A stretch of 64,000 nt of DNA. Source: Bryoerythrophyllum caledonicum. Lineage: Eukaryota; Streptophyta; Bryopsida; Pottiales; Pottiaceae. Position 1 is the stretch's first letter; every line of letters starts with the position of its first letter. The position numbers were made by a program, and so were the translations under genes. The stretch lies in NCBI GenBank assembly GCA_963971425.1, contig OZ020517.1:17822904-17886903 (forward strand), given 5' to 3'. The notes below the pieces were generated by a model. It did no database searches, was not told the origin of the DNA, and was given only the letters and a program-made list of their open reading frames with translations. This document shows positions 21,265 to 34,059 of this stretch, piece after piece.

Positions 21265-21755
21265 GCGCTGAGGGGATGGGTCTAAACACTTCCGCTACTA
21301 CTACCAGAAACGGCAGACCCCCTTTGGCCGCTACAAGGACGCCTCTTCTTCCAATGGGTCAATATATACAACCGAGTGCAAGGACTAATGCTCGTGGAGG
21401 GTCTAGAGGCCGTGAAGGAAGAAACAACGGCGAAGCATCCTCCTCAAAGCATCGTAGACGTCCCCTCCTTGGAATAGGGGCACGAGATCCGAAGGTGGTT
21501 GTACAACCGTTTTTGGACACGTATGCTCCAGGACGCTCTTCAACAACTCCGGCGTTTGTTGTTCCGAATCGAGAAATTCGTCCTACCAGCGGTCCAACCA
21601 TAAATTCCGACGGCAATGATCCTCACGCACATCGACAGAAGAGATTCAGACGCTCGCGTTGTGATGGTGAAAGAGTCGTAGAGCTTCGCAATGACAACTC
21701 TGAAATAGAGGGCTTTTGGACTACGGATGGTAGCAATGGAGAATTCTCAGATTGA
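21237..21755 (+). pseudogene. Basic Arg/Ser-rich tail frame after the hAT transposase
   Basis: An ATG at 21237, overlapping the end of the transposase frame in another phase, opens a 172-codon reading. It is rich in Arg, Gly and Thr (RGGSRGREG, KHRRRPLLG, RQKRFRRSR) and ends in an acidic stretch. It is most simply the continuation of the transposase C-terminus after a frameshift, or a small downstream ORF. I recognise no domain. Confidence 0.3.
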
Positions 21756-22355
21756 GAGCGATCAAGGAGCTGATGATGACAACCGTCCAGATTGCAATGA
21801 GGCACCAGATGATGATGATATCGTCCTTCGAGATGCGGTTATAGGTGGCCCGTCCACCGAAGGAGTGTGCTGTGCGCAGATCGGGTCGTTTGAATAATTA
21901 AAGGACAAGAAAAATAATTACATATATGTACGCGAAATCAAGAGAGTTGTGATAATTCATAGAAGAAGCTAGGAGAGAAAAATGTTTCTTAGATAACTAC
22001 AAGATATTACTTCGTTTGGAAGTATGAGATTAGGGAATTATTGTTTTATCGTGAAACTTTTTAATGTATTAAACATATTTTGCTTCCAGACATTAAGGTT
22101 CTCCGCTTAATGATGCAGGGGCGTGGACGCCTACATGAGGGGCGGGGACGTCCCCGTTCTTCATGGAGACGTCCCCGCCCTAGTGCCACGGTGGCGTGAC
22201 ACATCCGTATGTGACGTGGCGATCACAGTAAAAATTTCTTACTTGCAAAAAATTAGTGGGCGTTCTTTGGGCAATCCGTCCAAACCGTCCGTCCGTACCG
22301 TCCGGACCGCCCGTCCGGTTGTCCTATCCGATCACCTCAACCCGTCCGTTATGAC

Positions 22356-23613
22356 AACTTTACTTTCAACGGTATATTATTGTGGTTGCTGTAGAAAACC
22401 TAGAGTGAGAAATTCATCTCGGTGCCGAGATGAGTTGAAGCGGCGAAACTTCATGCACAAAATTCGACTTCACCAAGAGTAGAGACAAGACAGGCACCAA
22501 TGCGCGATCCATGGAGCACAAATCATACTATATTCATACCATCTTGGTGCCTATAATTTTGTTTTTCTCACTCTTGCTTGGTTATTACATCTCATTTACA
22601 ATCTTTCGCGACCAATTTTGCCACTTCAGACGTTGTCACCATCTACGTTGCGACCAATTTTGACTTCAGACGTTTTCACCATCTACGTTGTCACCATCTA
22701 CGTTGTCACCATCTACGTCACTTCAGACGTTGATACCATCTACGTTGTGACCAATTTTGACGTTCATAAGTTGACCAATTATAAGTTCAGAAGTTGACTA
22801 ATCATGTAGATATCATCACATAGAAAGAGAACAAGAGTGTGATAAAGCTTCACCAATGTGTGTCAATGAAGCTGACTCTACTACCTCTTCCAATGAATCA
22901 ATCCACAATGACTGAAGATCAAATGAACACTAATTTGTTTCTTGATCCAACATGCATTACATGCGGTTCATTCACCAACTTGACAACACCAGCTTTACAT
23001 CTGACTACATCAAAAGTATCGTCGAGACAGACCTTGAAAACCCTAAAAAGCACAACTCATACTCAATACATATCATCTCGGTGCCGAGATGGGTTTGTTG
23101 GATCTACAATTATGTTGCACAACTCATCACTAGAACAAAACTGGAAAAAAAACCGCACTTGATTTGGAGTTGCGGTTCTTTTGACCACGCTGTCAGAACA
23201 ATTAGCATTGTTCCTATATTGGGATGTCCCGGGTTTTTTGGCCATAACTCTTTCATTTTTGGGAGTATTTGGACGTGTAAAATATAGTTGAAAGCGTGTT
23301 TTCAATAGTACTAATGTATTCAAATTCTTTAGTATATCATTTCATAATACATCAACCACTACAAATGTTATGTCTATTATCTACTGGATCGATGCACATT
23401 TGTTGGTTGAAGGAACTCGCTGTTATAGCATATTTACCATGCCAAGTTCAATTTCAGTTTCTTGTGTCTACAAATCAGGGGACTTTTGTGCTTTCAATAG
23501 TGACATTTTTCTCGTAGACTTTGTCTTCACCCAACATCCATCATTTGGTAAACTAATGCATTATCTTGTTGAGGTTGTTGACTGGTATGAGCACAATCAT
23601 ATTGCTAAGTTGA
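22356..23613. repeat. Non-coding stretch: 17-bp repeats and a palindrome pair
   Basis: No gene is supported. At 22620-22745 ACCATCTACGTTGTC units repeat with ACTTCAGACGTT spacers. The perfect 18-bp palindrome CATCTCGGTGCCGAGATG occurs at 22415-22432 and again at 23074-23091. A 111-codon open stretch at 22952-23287 has a protein-like composition but matches nothing I know. Confidence 0.5.
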
Positions 23614-24268
23614 ATGGCAGTTGTTCGGGCACATGGCGTACCAGTCCCTATTTCATTTCCTATTCGTGACATGGGACATGTGGTTGTCACTGCCTTTTGT
23701 CTAAGTGTTCATTTTTGTTTAGTTGAGACTTCATTGCACATCGATGAAGAGCTTTTTGATAGTATTACTGGAGAGCTGACGCATACAGTTGGTCAGAAAC
23801 TTGTACATGTTTCCTCTCCAACGCAGTGGCATTTGCGCCCTGGTAGATACCTATTTTCTTGGGGTGAGATTACTGTGTTGGACAATCCATTGTTCCTTAT
23901 CTTCGAAAGCTTTGTCTCACGAAGGGATCAAAGAACCCCTTCAAAAGATTGATTACAAGTCAATTTCAATCCATGTGGTTGAATATCTTCCACCTGTCTT
24001 CAATGGTGATGTGATTTTTGAATTACCACCGATCCAACTTTCTGGAGCTCTATGTCAGGCGAAGCTTTTAAGTGGCATGGAGAAGCGCTACGACGGGAAC
24101 GTCTGGTCAAACACCAATACGACAAATATCAAGATTGGTGATGGGCTTTCATTTCAATTCTTGTCATGCATGGGACATATGCGATGTGACAACGCCAACT
24201 GTGAATACCTTACTCAAAAACTCAGCGTGGCAGCTATCAATGGAACGGAATGGGATGGATGTTCACCC
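23614..24268 (+). pseudogene. MULE-type SWIM transposase, outer copy, 5' part
   Basis: ATG 23614 opens a reading that aligns with the start of the minus-strand transposase at 29252: VPVPISFPI against ACVPLCF, and EELFDSITGELTHTV against EEFDEVIGELTHTI. It then shifts frame near 23930 into IDYKSISIHVVEYLPPVF...DVIFELPP and FLSCMGHMRCDNANCEYL, matching VDYDSIRVEKVDFLPAAF, DVLFELPP and SCLGHLQCLNPQCEYL. The acidic linker of about 110 residues in the other copy is missing here. The gene breaks at 24268, where the 18.2-kb MULE begins, and resumes at 42463. Domain family is inferred from the SWIM-bearing 3' part. Confidence 0.75.
24259..24268. repeat. Target-site duplication, left, of the 18.2-kb MULE
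   Basis: ATGTTCACCC here and at 42463-42472, exactly flanking the inverted termini. Ten bases is in the usual 9-11 bp range for Mutator-like elements. Confidence 0.85.
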
Positions 24269-24269
24269 G

Positions 24270-24942
24270 GACGAAGCTATCTTGCGTGCGGTGAGACGTG
24301 AGCAGTGAGCGGTGAGGCATGAGCGGTGAGCGGTGAGACGTGAGCGGTGAGTGGTGAGCGGTAAGGAAAAACTTGGTGAAAAGTTTTTGAAAAGTGTCTT
24401 TTTTTACTATATGAAAGTAACTTTTTTACTAAACAAAAGTAATTTTTTTACTATACGATCGAAATTAGACTACTGAAACTGAAAATTATGTTAACAAACA
24501 TAATTTGAAACAAGGACTTTTAGACGGCTTTATGATCATGAATTGAGCACTACAATATCTTGGAAATGACCATGGACTTGAAACAGGGTTTAGGGTCCTT
24601 CAAGAAGTGTTTGAGGTCCAAATTTGAACAACGGTCTGAGACGACCAAAAACTACCCGGGGGATATTGTCGGATACCTAGAACTATGAGGTCTACGGTTC
24701 GATTCTTGGCTGTAAACTCTTCTACTTTACGAGATAGCAGAAAGTAGGCATTGCAGCAGGATGTCCGACCCGGGTGAAAAAAAAAAAAAAAAAAAATTGA
24801 TAAAAAAAAAATAGGAGGAAAAAACAAGAGGGTAAACCCCGAATAGGTCATATAGTTGCAAATCCCACGGTGGCCCTGTAGTCTCACCGTCTCATCTATA
24901 TTATAGAAAATCAGTACAAGGGTGACTTCGTGAAATCAAACA
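24270..24942. other. MULE left terminal region, no gene
   Basis: GAGCGGTGAG repeats to about 24360, then AT-rich sequence with an A-run near 24778-24796. Short ORFs here have no support. Confidence 0.5.
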
Positions 24943-27900
24943 CTACGTGCAGCCCTTTTTCTGAAGGAGGACTTCGAGAACACGCTTTATCTCGTTGAAG
25001 CTTAAACTAGGGGCGTGCATATAGACATCCACTTCTGGATCAAGCTCACAAACAATGGTGAAGATATAGTATAGGTGTTTGCAGTAACACCATTGAGGAC
25101 GTCTGCCAAGTGACTTGCTAGACATCTCCTTGAAAGACAGGCAGTCACAACTGGGAAACTGACTGATAGAGATCATGTAGTTTGACACCTTAGTTATGGA
25201 TTTAGACTCGAACGAGAGAATGCAGCCAAAGGCGGGGTCATGGAGCATAAGAAGGTTACTGATTTTTCCAAGAACCAAAACCGCAGATGCGCAGATGTTC
25301 CGATGTCTCGTGGTTGGGGCCTTCGGATTCCGGCGGACGTTCTTGCCAAATCTCCGCTTCGGATGCTCATCTGAGTTTGCCGGAGTTGGAATAGATTTCA
25401 AGTCATAGACTGTACCATCCTGAGAGAACAACTTCCGAGGAGAGAGCATTACGCGCTTGGCGAGTCGAAAACCTGCATTTCCAAGACGTAGAATCTCGGC
25501 CTTCGATAGGGACGTGCGAGATTTCATCGGCCAAACGTCGGGGACCGCTGGCTTAGAAATAATCCAATCCCTCTTTGAACCCATCACACAGCGATGGATG
25601 TCATCGTTGCGAAAGAAAAATTGCATCCTCTCAAGCCTTGTCTTCTTATAGTTTTTCATCATGCCACTGTAGGTGGGTGCGGCAGTACTCTTGTTGTTCT
25701 GCACAATTTGAGCAGTACACTTCTTCTTCGTACCAGCTTGTTGTGCAAAGCAAGCTTTCACTGATGTCCTAGGCAGCCTTGCAATATGCCATTTGCTTTC
25801 GTCACAGGGCGTCTCCATAACACCTACAATATGCTTTACCCCTGCTGCAGTTCCTGTTTGAGGAAGACTGGTGGGGTTGGCTGGAGCGTCCCCCACTGGC
25901 GAACACACACACTCGTCAGTAGTAAGGTCCACAATAATTCGTGATGACGCCCGTGTCGTGACCCTGGGACGTGAAACGTTGATTTTGTCGGGACGATGAG
26001 AATCAAACTCAGATCCTAGAGGCAGGTCAGGCTTCCGTTTTAGGAACAAGAAGACTTCCTCTCCTTTCAAACGCGGAGGGCGAGTGCAAAATTCTGCAGC
26101 TCCAAGCATATTGCAGAAAGCCTCATGAAGTGCTTTGGAATTTCCCGAATGTTGAGCAATCCGTTGAGCAGCACAAAGTCAAAGCTCTTCCTTCCCAGGC
26201 CCTTGCCCTCCTCGCTCTCCTTTCAAGAATTGATAGCAAGCTACGACTTGCATGAATGCACGAACCATGTCATCAACAGTGGCAACGTATAAATCATTAC
26301 CACGCTTTCCGGACTGCTGCAACCACTTATTGTGGACAGTCTCCGCTAAATTGCAAGATGGCATTTCTGCCAATTCAAAATCTATAAGTCCCTATAGACC
26401 TCAATCAAGAGAATTTGAGTTAGAAACTTGTAATAAACGTACCATAAAATGAAGATACCGACCAATCAGAAAGCACAAGGCGAAGCATTCAACGTACAAA
26501 GTTCTTCTAGAATTCAGTGATCTTCAGGAAAGGGAAAAATATTAAGGCCACAAGAGAGAAAAGTACCACTCCAGGAAGGTGTGCCGGCAACGGCAGACCC
26601 ATTTGCTAAGCAAGAGGACACGGGCTGGCTGGTTTAAAATAAGTGAAACTGGGAATTGGAAGTCAAGGGAAAATCGGAAGTCTTAAAAAATCAGCTAAGA
26701 TGAGTAAATAAGACCGCCAGAAGAAGGGACAGAAAGAATTTTCAATGTAAAAATGCTCTTGCAAGTAGGTATGCCGTTGACGGCACACCCTTAACCAGTG
26801 GTACAAAACTCACTAGCAAGGTCAACACAACAAGGGTGTGCCGCTAACGGCACACCCTTAACGAGTTGAACAAGACTCACTAGCAAGGTCAACACAGCAA
26901 GGGTGTGCCGCTAACGGCAGACTTTAAACCAGTGGTACATGACTCAATAGCAAGGTCAACACAGCAAGGGTGTGCCGCTAACGGCACACCAGTTTTGACT
27001 ACAAGATTCAGACTGCCGGTACATTGGTGCTAGAATATGTGAATATTAGATTGACTAAATAACTGAAGATTAGATTAGGATAAATTTATCAATTATATAA
27101 ACTATGTGGCAGGAGAAAAAAAGGACATACCGATACCATAAATCCACCCCATTGTCGGTATCAAAAATGCCAGAAGGCTAGCCATAAATCCAGACGTACG
27201 GCACCGGCATCCGATGTTGCGCCCAACGACAACCACCACGCTTTGATCGCCAAGTACTTTGCTTCGGCATCCTCCATACTCTTTGCATCTTTGTATAGCT
27301 TGCAAAGCTGACGATGTTGCTCTTGAAGATCGGCTCTAATCTCAGCCTTCGTATGTTTTTCAAGGGATTGAGTCCAATGAAAAAGGCACGTTCTCTCCCG
27401 ATTGTCCATCGGGACTGACGCATCACCGCTCCCGTAAAGAATGCGGACCGCATTCCACTTGGCCTGTGCGCTATCAGCCATGAATCTTTTGAAAGAAACT
27501 GTCAGACAGTCGTGTCGTGCAACAACTGCATTCAAGTTCTTCCAAAACACTAGCTGAGCTTTGACGTCCTCGGATTGCATGTCACATACGGCAATCGTCA
27601 TCACACGGCAGTAGGTTGAGTTGTACACATGACAACCCATCGTCGTCCATCCCTTCACTCGTTTGACATGGTCAAACATGATCCAGGAATCTTCAAGGTC
27701 TCCTCCAGGTTGCATTCGTTTCACAAGATCAACGCCGCTGCCAGGTCCTACTTCTGCCATCTTGAAGACGAATACCTTGTCCGAATCAGCGCCTTGCCCC
27801 GGAAATCTATTCTCCTGAACAAAAGCCCAGTTGCTTGATCCCCGAAGTCTAGTGATGCTATCCATTACACCAAAGCGTCGCAAATATCTAAAGTTTGTTA

Positions 27901-29252
27901 CCTCGTTTCGGATACTAGGAGACGTCATTTGTTTAAATTTCTCAAGGACCGGAACTAGTTCGTCTAAGACTAGTGGCTTCTGTGAAACTCCCTCTGGACA
28001 TAGCAGAAGCTCACCGAGAAAATTCCTTGCTTGCTTCTAAAATAATAGCAGAGTTTGTAGCAGATGGGGTCCGCTCTACTTGCTCAGAAATGAGAGTCTT
28101 AAGCTTTGTAGAAGAATCTCGGCAGTTGCCTAATTTTACCGGATGCTCATGTGTTCCAATATGGACACATAAACAGGACATGGTGTCCGTTTCAAGCACA
28201 TAGTATATTTTGGCTTTGCAGGTTTCTAAGCAAAAAAGCTGAATTCGGCAAAGTTTGCAGACAACTGTCGAACCAGGAGGAGAAGTCCCACCGACCCCGA
28301 AAACTGATGAGGACGTGCCCTCCCATTCGGTCTCATTAACGTTTGACGCTCTATTTTTCCGCTCTAAGTATTCGCATTGAGGATTGAGACATTGCAAATG
28401 CCCCAAACAAGAAGATGTCCTAAAAGTGAGGTCCGAATCATTGGCAATGTGAGTGGTCACGGTTCTTGTCCAACTATGGCCATCATGTTTCTTATCCATT
28501 CCCAAGAGCGACCCAGCCTGTGATGAAGCAATTCCCTTCCCAAGGGGAGGAAGCTCAAAGAGAACATCTTTTTTGAAAGCTGCTGGAAGAAAGTCAACCT
28601 TCTCAACTCTAATAGAATCATAATCTACCTTCGTTAAAACTGAATTTGATCTGGATCTAGACCGAAGGTTACGTAGACAGTCGATAGTACTGGGGAATTG
28701 AACAGGAGTTGAAACCAAAGGAGGTTTGGACTTAGGAGGTAGAGAGGAGGTGCCAACCGTTGCTTGAGGCCTGGCCGGAAGTGACGATGTTTTTTCGAAT
28801 TCGAATGGACTAAAACCGAGACTGTCACTGTCGGAATCATCGCTAAGGATGTGAATCGAGTTCTCCACTGGTTCTAGTTTCACTCTCTGCATCAAAGGTG
28901 TCACCTGGGTTGCAATGGTAGTCAACTTCGGAGTTAAGGAAATTGAAGGGGAATCGTCAGGCACCTCCCTAGGTCCATTCACTCTGTACTTCCCACACCG
29001 AAGTGACCAGACTACAACGTTGAATCGATTACTAGATGACTGAGCTATCGTGTGTGTGAGCTCTCCTATAACCTCGTCAAATTCCTCTTTCTCAACATTC
29101 AAGGACCCCTCAATGATATTGAAACGCTGACTTAAGTGAAGAGAACTAACAGTTGCTAAACCCTCGGAATCAGTAGTGAAACAGAGCGGGACGCATGCAG
29201 TATCCCCTTGGATTACGACGGATCCCGCCTCATAATCCGCCAAAGAAGCCAT
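24943..29252 (-). pseudogene. MULE-type transposase with SWIM finger, two exons
   Basis: ATG at 29250-29252 (context AAAATGGCT). Exon 1 runs to 27131, with an acidic Ser/Asp linker (LSDDSDSDS), a Cys cluster (SCLGHLQCLNPQCEYL), a second Cys pair (VCKLCRIQLFCLETC) and the transposase core (FDHVKRVKGWTTMGCHVYNS, MADSAQAKWNAV, FHWTQSLEKH). Donor GTATGT at 27130 and acceptor CTATAG bound a 739-bp intron (26392-27130). Exon 2 carries a SWIM finger (CDCLSF...WCYCKHLYYIF, about 25065-25155). Breaks: one extra T near 28011; TGA replacing CGA near 27161 (the outer copy keeps CGA); and TGA at 26179-26181. Orientation and position beside the left terminus suit the autonomous transposase of the 18.2-kb MULE. 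Confidence 0.8.
26575..27000. repeat. Palindromic minisatellite within the transposase intron
   Basis: GTGTGCCGCTAACGGCACAC, a perfect hairpin with an 8-bp stem and CTAA loop, recurs near 26834 and 26970. Variants lie near 26580, 26768 and 26908. The last units share spacers such as ACTAGCAAGGTCAACACAGC at about 75-bp spacing. All lie within the 739-bp intron. Confidence 0.85.
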
Positions 29253-31357
29253 TTTGAGCAATCAACAAAGCTGCAAATGAAAAGAGGGTGGAAGGAACAA
29301 GGGCTACTCCTTGTAGTGAATTGAAGGTGAAGCAGGGCACGGTCATATGCTCCAGCTAAGAATTAATGCACTAGCTAGATTTACAGTTGATTGTATTAAA
29401 ACATATCTCTTGCCGTCAAGAGCGGCTTTCCATGCAACAAATTTGGTGGCAAAGATAGGTATTTATGAGTAGCAGATCTCAGTATAATAAATTCAAGTCG
29501 GGACAATTTAGGAATTATGTTTTAAGGTCGTTCCACATTACAGGATATGAGTCGTTTGTTAAACAGAAATGTATTTTATTGAAGTCGTGGTTTGGTACAC
29601 TGAATTTATGATAGTGGAATACAAAATAAATAGGACGACGTTCACAAGAAGTATGGGGGCACTGCAATAAAGTGAATCTGGCGGTTAGATCACATTATGG
29701 TGAACTTAATGAAAATGAGTTTGGCAATGCCGGCTCGATTCATTTATGCTGGCAGTAGCTGGCGCCTAAAGGTGGGGGCACAAAATATTGCGCATCACTA
29801 TTAGTTGAAGGTGTAAAGAGAGTTTAGGAGTAAGGGCATAGCTAAAGTCTTTTTAAGCGAGGCAGAATATCTGAATCCATTTCACATGGACTTACGAGGG
29901 CTATCTTTGCCGATGAGCCTCTTGCTATTATGAAAAGACGAAAGCAGAAGCTCTATTTTAGTGATCGGAAGACATTGATGAGAAGTAGAGTAGTGAGAGG
30001 TATTGCAATGGGGAAGTCCAAGGATTCCTTTGGTGAAACTTCAAAGAAATTAGACTTTGAAGAAGTTCAGATTAGAGATAATAGAGAGAGGACTGCTCTT
30101 AGTGTAATTCCCGAATGTTTTGTTGGGAGCAGCCATTTGCCGGAGGAAGCCAATGAACTTGCAGAAGCAGAAATGAGTGAGTGGACCCAATTAGATCCTG
30201 AAGTGAGGGAAATGAAAGGTCGCTCAGGTACTTGAGTGACTGGATTATGTGAGCGAACATCGTGATGGACAGGAGATTAGAGAATGCTTAGTTGTGAATT
30301 GAGATAATGAAAAAGTTGAACTTCATTGAGAGTGAGTGTAAGAGGAGAGAGCGATTTTGGATCTATCGTTTGAAGTACATAATCTCTTTTCGTATTCCAA
30401 ACCATGTCAATCACTGAGGAGGACGTTTAAGGAACAGTAGAACATCTCTTCGTGAACATGGATTGTTAAACCGGCGACTGACCTAATTCGTGACTAAGCA
30501 ATATGGTCAATGCGATTTGATGAAAGTCGCACTTTGTTGTTGCTCTCTGACCTGAATATAGTTGCTTTTGTAGGAGAGAGAGAAGAGCGATAGGTTGGAC
30601 CGAGCAAGTCGTTGAAGGACGGCAGCGAAGCGGAATCGGCGGCTCTTTACACAGTACTGTTTACAAGCTTTATGTGAGGATTGCATTAGGGTTCCTGGCA
30701 TATCGGTGCGCGTTTGAGTAGGGTATGATTTGACTGGCGGTCCACATGTGATGTTCTTAATTTCTTTTGCGTTCAAGACTGCATTGGGGTTTCCTGGAAT
30801 GTTCATGGCGATTTGCGTAGCGAATTAAGGTGTCCCGCTGGAATGTTTGATCTGAATTGGAAGTTGGCGTTGCAGAGGCGATCGGAGTGTTTGAGGGCGG
30901 GGTCGGCACCTTCTCGAGGATGGACGGCGCCGAGGCGGATTCCGCGGGGCGATCAACAGGTGATAATCAGAAGTGTTTTGTGAGAGTTTAGGGCCTTAGG
31001 GTTTCACGGATATGGCTGCGTATGTGTTGATCGCAAGTCTTAGCAAATTTGCATTTGGGTTTATTCCTGGTGTGGCTTCTTTTTTCGAGTAGCAAACTTA
31101 ATGGACCCGCAGGAAGGTGTATTCTGACCTAGGAGTTGGAGCTGCAGGCGAGAGAGACGTAGTTGACGGCGGGGGCGGCACCTCATCGAAGATGAACTAC
31201 GCCGAGACTTATTCGGCGGCACGATCCACATGCGAGATGCTTGCTATATTTTTGTGCTGAATAAGTTGATCATAAGATTGAATAATTTTATCTTCCTAAT
31301 GAAAGAGGAGAAGCCTGCTCCATAGGACTTCCGTTACCGGCACTCCATTTGCGAAGT
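29253..31357 (+). other. MULE interior, possible small ORF at 29930-30235
   Basis: An ATG at 29930 opens 101 codons, Lys/Arg/Glu-rich (MKRRKQKLYF start), without a domain I know. It could be an early exon of the methylase gene downstream. Otherwise there is only AT-moderate sequence and two related GC-rich patches (near 30890-30950 and 31150-31210, both with GGCACCT and GCCGAG) that look like promoter or leader duplications. No other gene is seen. Confidence 0.3.
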
Positions 31358-33925
31358 TGTGAGCCCCCAAAACGGCTCACGATGTCATTTGGGCATTAAG
31401 TTTAACTAGTTAGCATTAGAAAGTGGTAGTTAGGGTGAGATGGTTAGACTAAACCACCCATTGTGGTTAAAGGGCTTGAAAAGGCCTTTTACTTGCCATT
31501 TCCTAATTTAGAAGAGGTCATCATCTCCAAGTGGAGATCTAATTTTGTTAAAAACCTAAAAATTAAAAGAAAGAAAAAAAAGGGAAAAAAGAAAACTTAG
31601 AAGACGAAAAGAATTCTTGCAAAAAGGGAGACACCTCAAACCACATGTGTTTTTAACACAATGGGTTGAAGCCTTGGGAAAAACACACTAAAAAACCAAG
31701 GAGGTAAGTAAACAAATAAGTAATTAAATAAACAAAAAACAAAAGTAAACAAAATGCGGAGTGCAACCATGATGTGGCCACTTTTGAGTTAATCTTTTAA
31801 AAAAAACATGCACGAAGTAGTGGCACATGGCCTTGGAAGAAATTAGAAAAGTTAGATGGTGACGAGGGGAGAAATTAGCACCAATTATTGGCGATCATGG
31901 GCTGCCCTTAATGGCATGCCGAAGTTACCTTTAAAAAAACTTTTTTTATTTTTGTTTTCTTCCTTCCCCCGAGCTGGCGAGGGGGAATTTTGGGTTTTCC
32001 CGGAGAATATTCCCCGGAATCTGCTGAAGAAACGCTGGACTTCCAGCGTGAGTTACGTGCGCGGCTGCCGTTGGAGCTGGAGGGCGCTGGGTTGACTGCG
32101 GACAGGAAGTTGTTTTCGCCCCCTCGTTTTTTTTTTGGTCGTGGGGTCTCGCGTCTGGAGAGGGGAATGGCGGAAGAGCCGGAGGGAGAGTTGGAGGGAG
32201 ACGAGTGAAGGGGAAGAGCCCCGCCTGTGAGAGTGTGTGCGAAGTAGGGTTTTGAGAGTGCAACAAGTTCGTAAATGTGGGCAGGCTCGGCGAGTGGTGC
32301 CGGAGGTGGTTGGGTTCGCGTGTGTGCAGCTGCAGATCGGGGGTTGTGTCTGGAGCGCCGAGGGCGCTGCACGGAACGGGCGTGGATCCACGACGGCAGA
32401 ACGGAGTTGCGCACGGATTGAGAGCGGAGGACGATCCGCGGCGTCTGCGAGTGGACCGTAGCGAGCATAAGTGAAGGCGGCGGTCGATTCTGTAAACATT
32501 GGAGGGGACGTGCACGAGTTCGAGGTCGCGTCTGTGCTGGATCCGAGTCGTTGTTGCACTAGAGTGGGACGCTTGAATCTGTGGGCGGAAGGTGTGAAGG
32601 CGCGCTTCGGTTGGGCAGGATCGGAAGAGGTGCTGGAGTCCGTGGAGGGCGGTTCAATTCTTAATCGCTGGTGCCGTGCACGATGAGGATGTGAGTGCAA
32701 GGTTCTTTGGTCTGTGAGGAGGTTGTGTTCAACGAGAGGAGCGCCGGAAGGCTGGAGCAGCGTGCGGAGCGGACATCGAGGTGCGGAGGAGGCTTTGGCG
32801 TGCACGAGGCAGCACAGGGCGAGCGATCGGAAGGGCTGAGGAAGCACCGAGGCGAAGACGAGCAGCTGTGGATTACGACAAGACGAGGGGCTCTGGAGTA
32901 GCAAGGAGCAGGGAGTCTCCTTGTTCCTGTTCCTACCCTCTGTTCTTGGTTGTCTCGATCTCCCTCCCTTCTTCCTTGTGTGCAAGCTGATTGTTCTTGG
33001 TTGTAGAAGGCTCCTGATTGCGTTAGTTGCCTAATTTCCTTGTGTTAAAACTAGCGCGGAAGCGCTGCCCAAATGATGGAAAATTAGGTTATTGGAACTT
33101 AGGCATGAATTGCCAATCAATTGACAATTGTCCACATTAGTAGCTGGTTCTTGCATGGTGAATTGAATTGTGGTGGAGTGTGTATGGAATTGTCATAGTT
33201 CCGTAATTGTTGTGGAGATGACTGCTGGTCGCCTTGGTGAGGGTCAATACACATGTTAACTTGAAGTTGTGGATTGCTCATTAAGTCGGTCGTGACAAAT
33301 TAGTAATAATAGGCGTTTAAAAAACCGGATTTGGACGATTACACCAGAAGTTATGAAGCTTTGAAGTTACACCAATAGCGTGCAATCTTTAAGAAGTAAA
33401 TCGAAGTCACTGATCAGTATTAAACGGCGGGTAAGTGAAGTAAGGACCTGAACCAAAAGTGGAAGTGAACGTAACAAAAAAAATAAAAAAAATAAAAAAA
33501 TAAATAAAAATAAATAAATAAAATAATAATAATAATAAATAAATAAAATAAAATAAAATAAAATAAAAATAATATAAAATAAAAATAAAATAAAAATAAA
33601 TAAATAAATAAATAAAAAGGGAAGAAAAGAACAGTAAAAGAACAGTAAAAGAACCATAAAAGGAAGATAAAAGAAGAATAAACCAGAAGTCAGAAGAAGG
33701 GCGTAGGAGTCAAGGACTGTGAAGTGAAGATAAGTGCATTAATTGAATTAAATACCTAACTTAGTTGAGCAAGTTTCACTAACCATATGATAGAGAATAC
33801 TTCCACCACTTGCCATCTTGTGTATGTGGGAGCATGAGCTCCTTGTAGTGATAACCTTGTGAGTAGGGTTAGGGTTCGGTGTCCACAATAAACCCTTCCA
33901 CAGAGGGGGGCTTAATTGGTTCACA
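31358..33925 (+). mobile_element. Solo LTR C (TGTGAGCC family)
   Basis: Starts TGTGAGCC, ends TTGGTTCACA, and is flanked by perfect GAAGT duplications (31353-31357 and 33926-33930). It belongs with LTR A (55315-57805) and B (60155-62386): all start TGTGAGCC, carry GCGCGGAAGCGCTGCCCAA in the second half, and share the end. The GC-rich centre (31970-32990) gives long minus-strand ORFs (310 codons, Pro/Ser/Arg/Thr low complexity) that I do not call. No internal region or second LTR exists here, so it is a product of LTR-LTR recombination. Confidence 0.85.
33476..33622. repeat. (TAAA)n and (AAT)n simple repeat within LTR C
   Basis: A continuous A/T tract of AAATA, AATAAT and AAATAAAATA units. 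Confidence 0.9.
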
Positions 33926-34059
33926 GAAGTCCTTGTCTACATTAGGGGGACTTGTCAGATGGATTGCCGGCAGCGGCAGTCCTATCGCGCAGGTTTATTT
34001 TGAGAGACTAGAAGGCTCGAGCTGGATGTTGGGTCGATGGAAGACTAGGATCTAAGATT

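Larger units (their letters stand above)
18473..22355 (+). mobile_element. hAT element with decayed transposase
   Basis: The right end is recognisable: 22100-22355 is the reverse complement of the left 250 bp of the bounded hAT at 34764, ending CCGTTATGACAAC. Subterminal CCGTCCG words cluster at both sides (18473-18520 and 22280-22340). The left terminus is not resolved; it abuts the CACAATAGACAACCCTG end of the neighbouring segment. Internal content is the transposase pseudogene. This is a plausible past source of activity for the fold-back hAT in the methylase gene. Confidence 0.6.

Noticed and set aside
26575-27000. CRISPR-like array of hairpin repeats
   Set aside because: Only about five irregular units with related spacers, in a plant transposon intron; no cas genes and a eukaryotic context.
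32053-32985. 310-codon minus-strand ORF
   Set aside because: Pro/Ser/Arg/Thr low complexity within the GC-rich centre of a proven solo LTR; not open in LTRs A and B.
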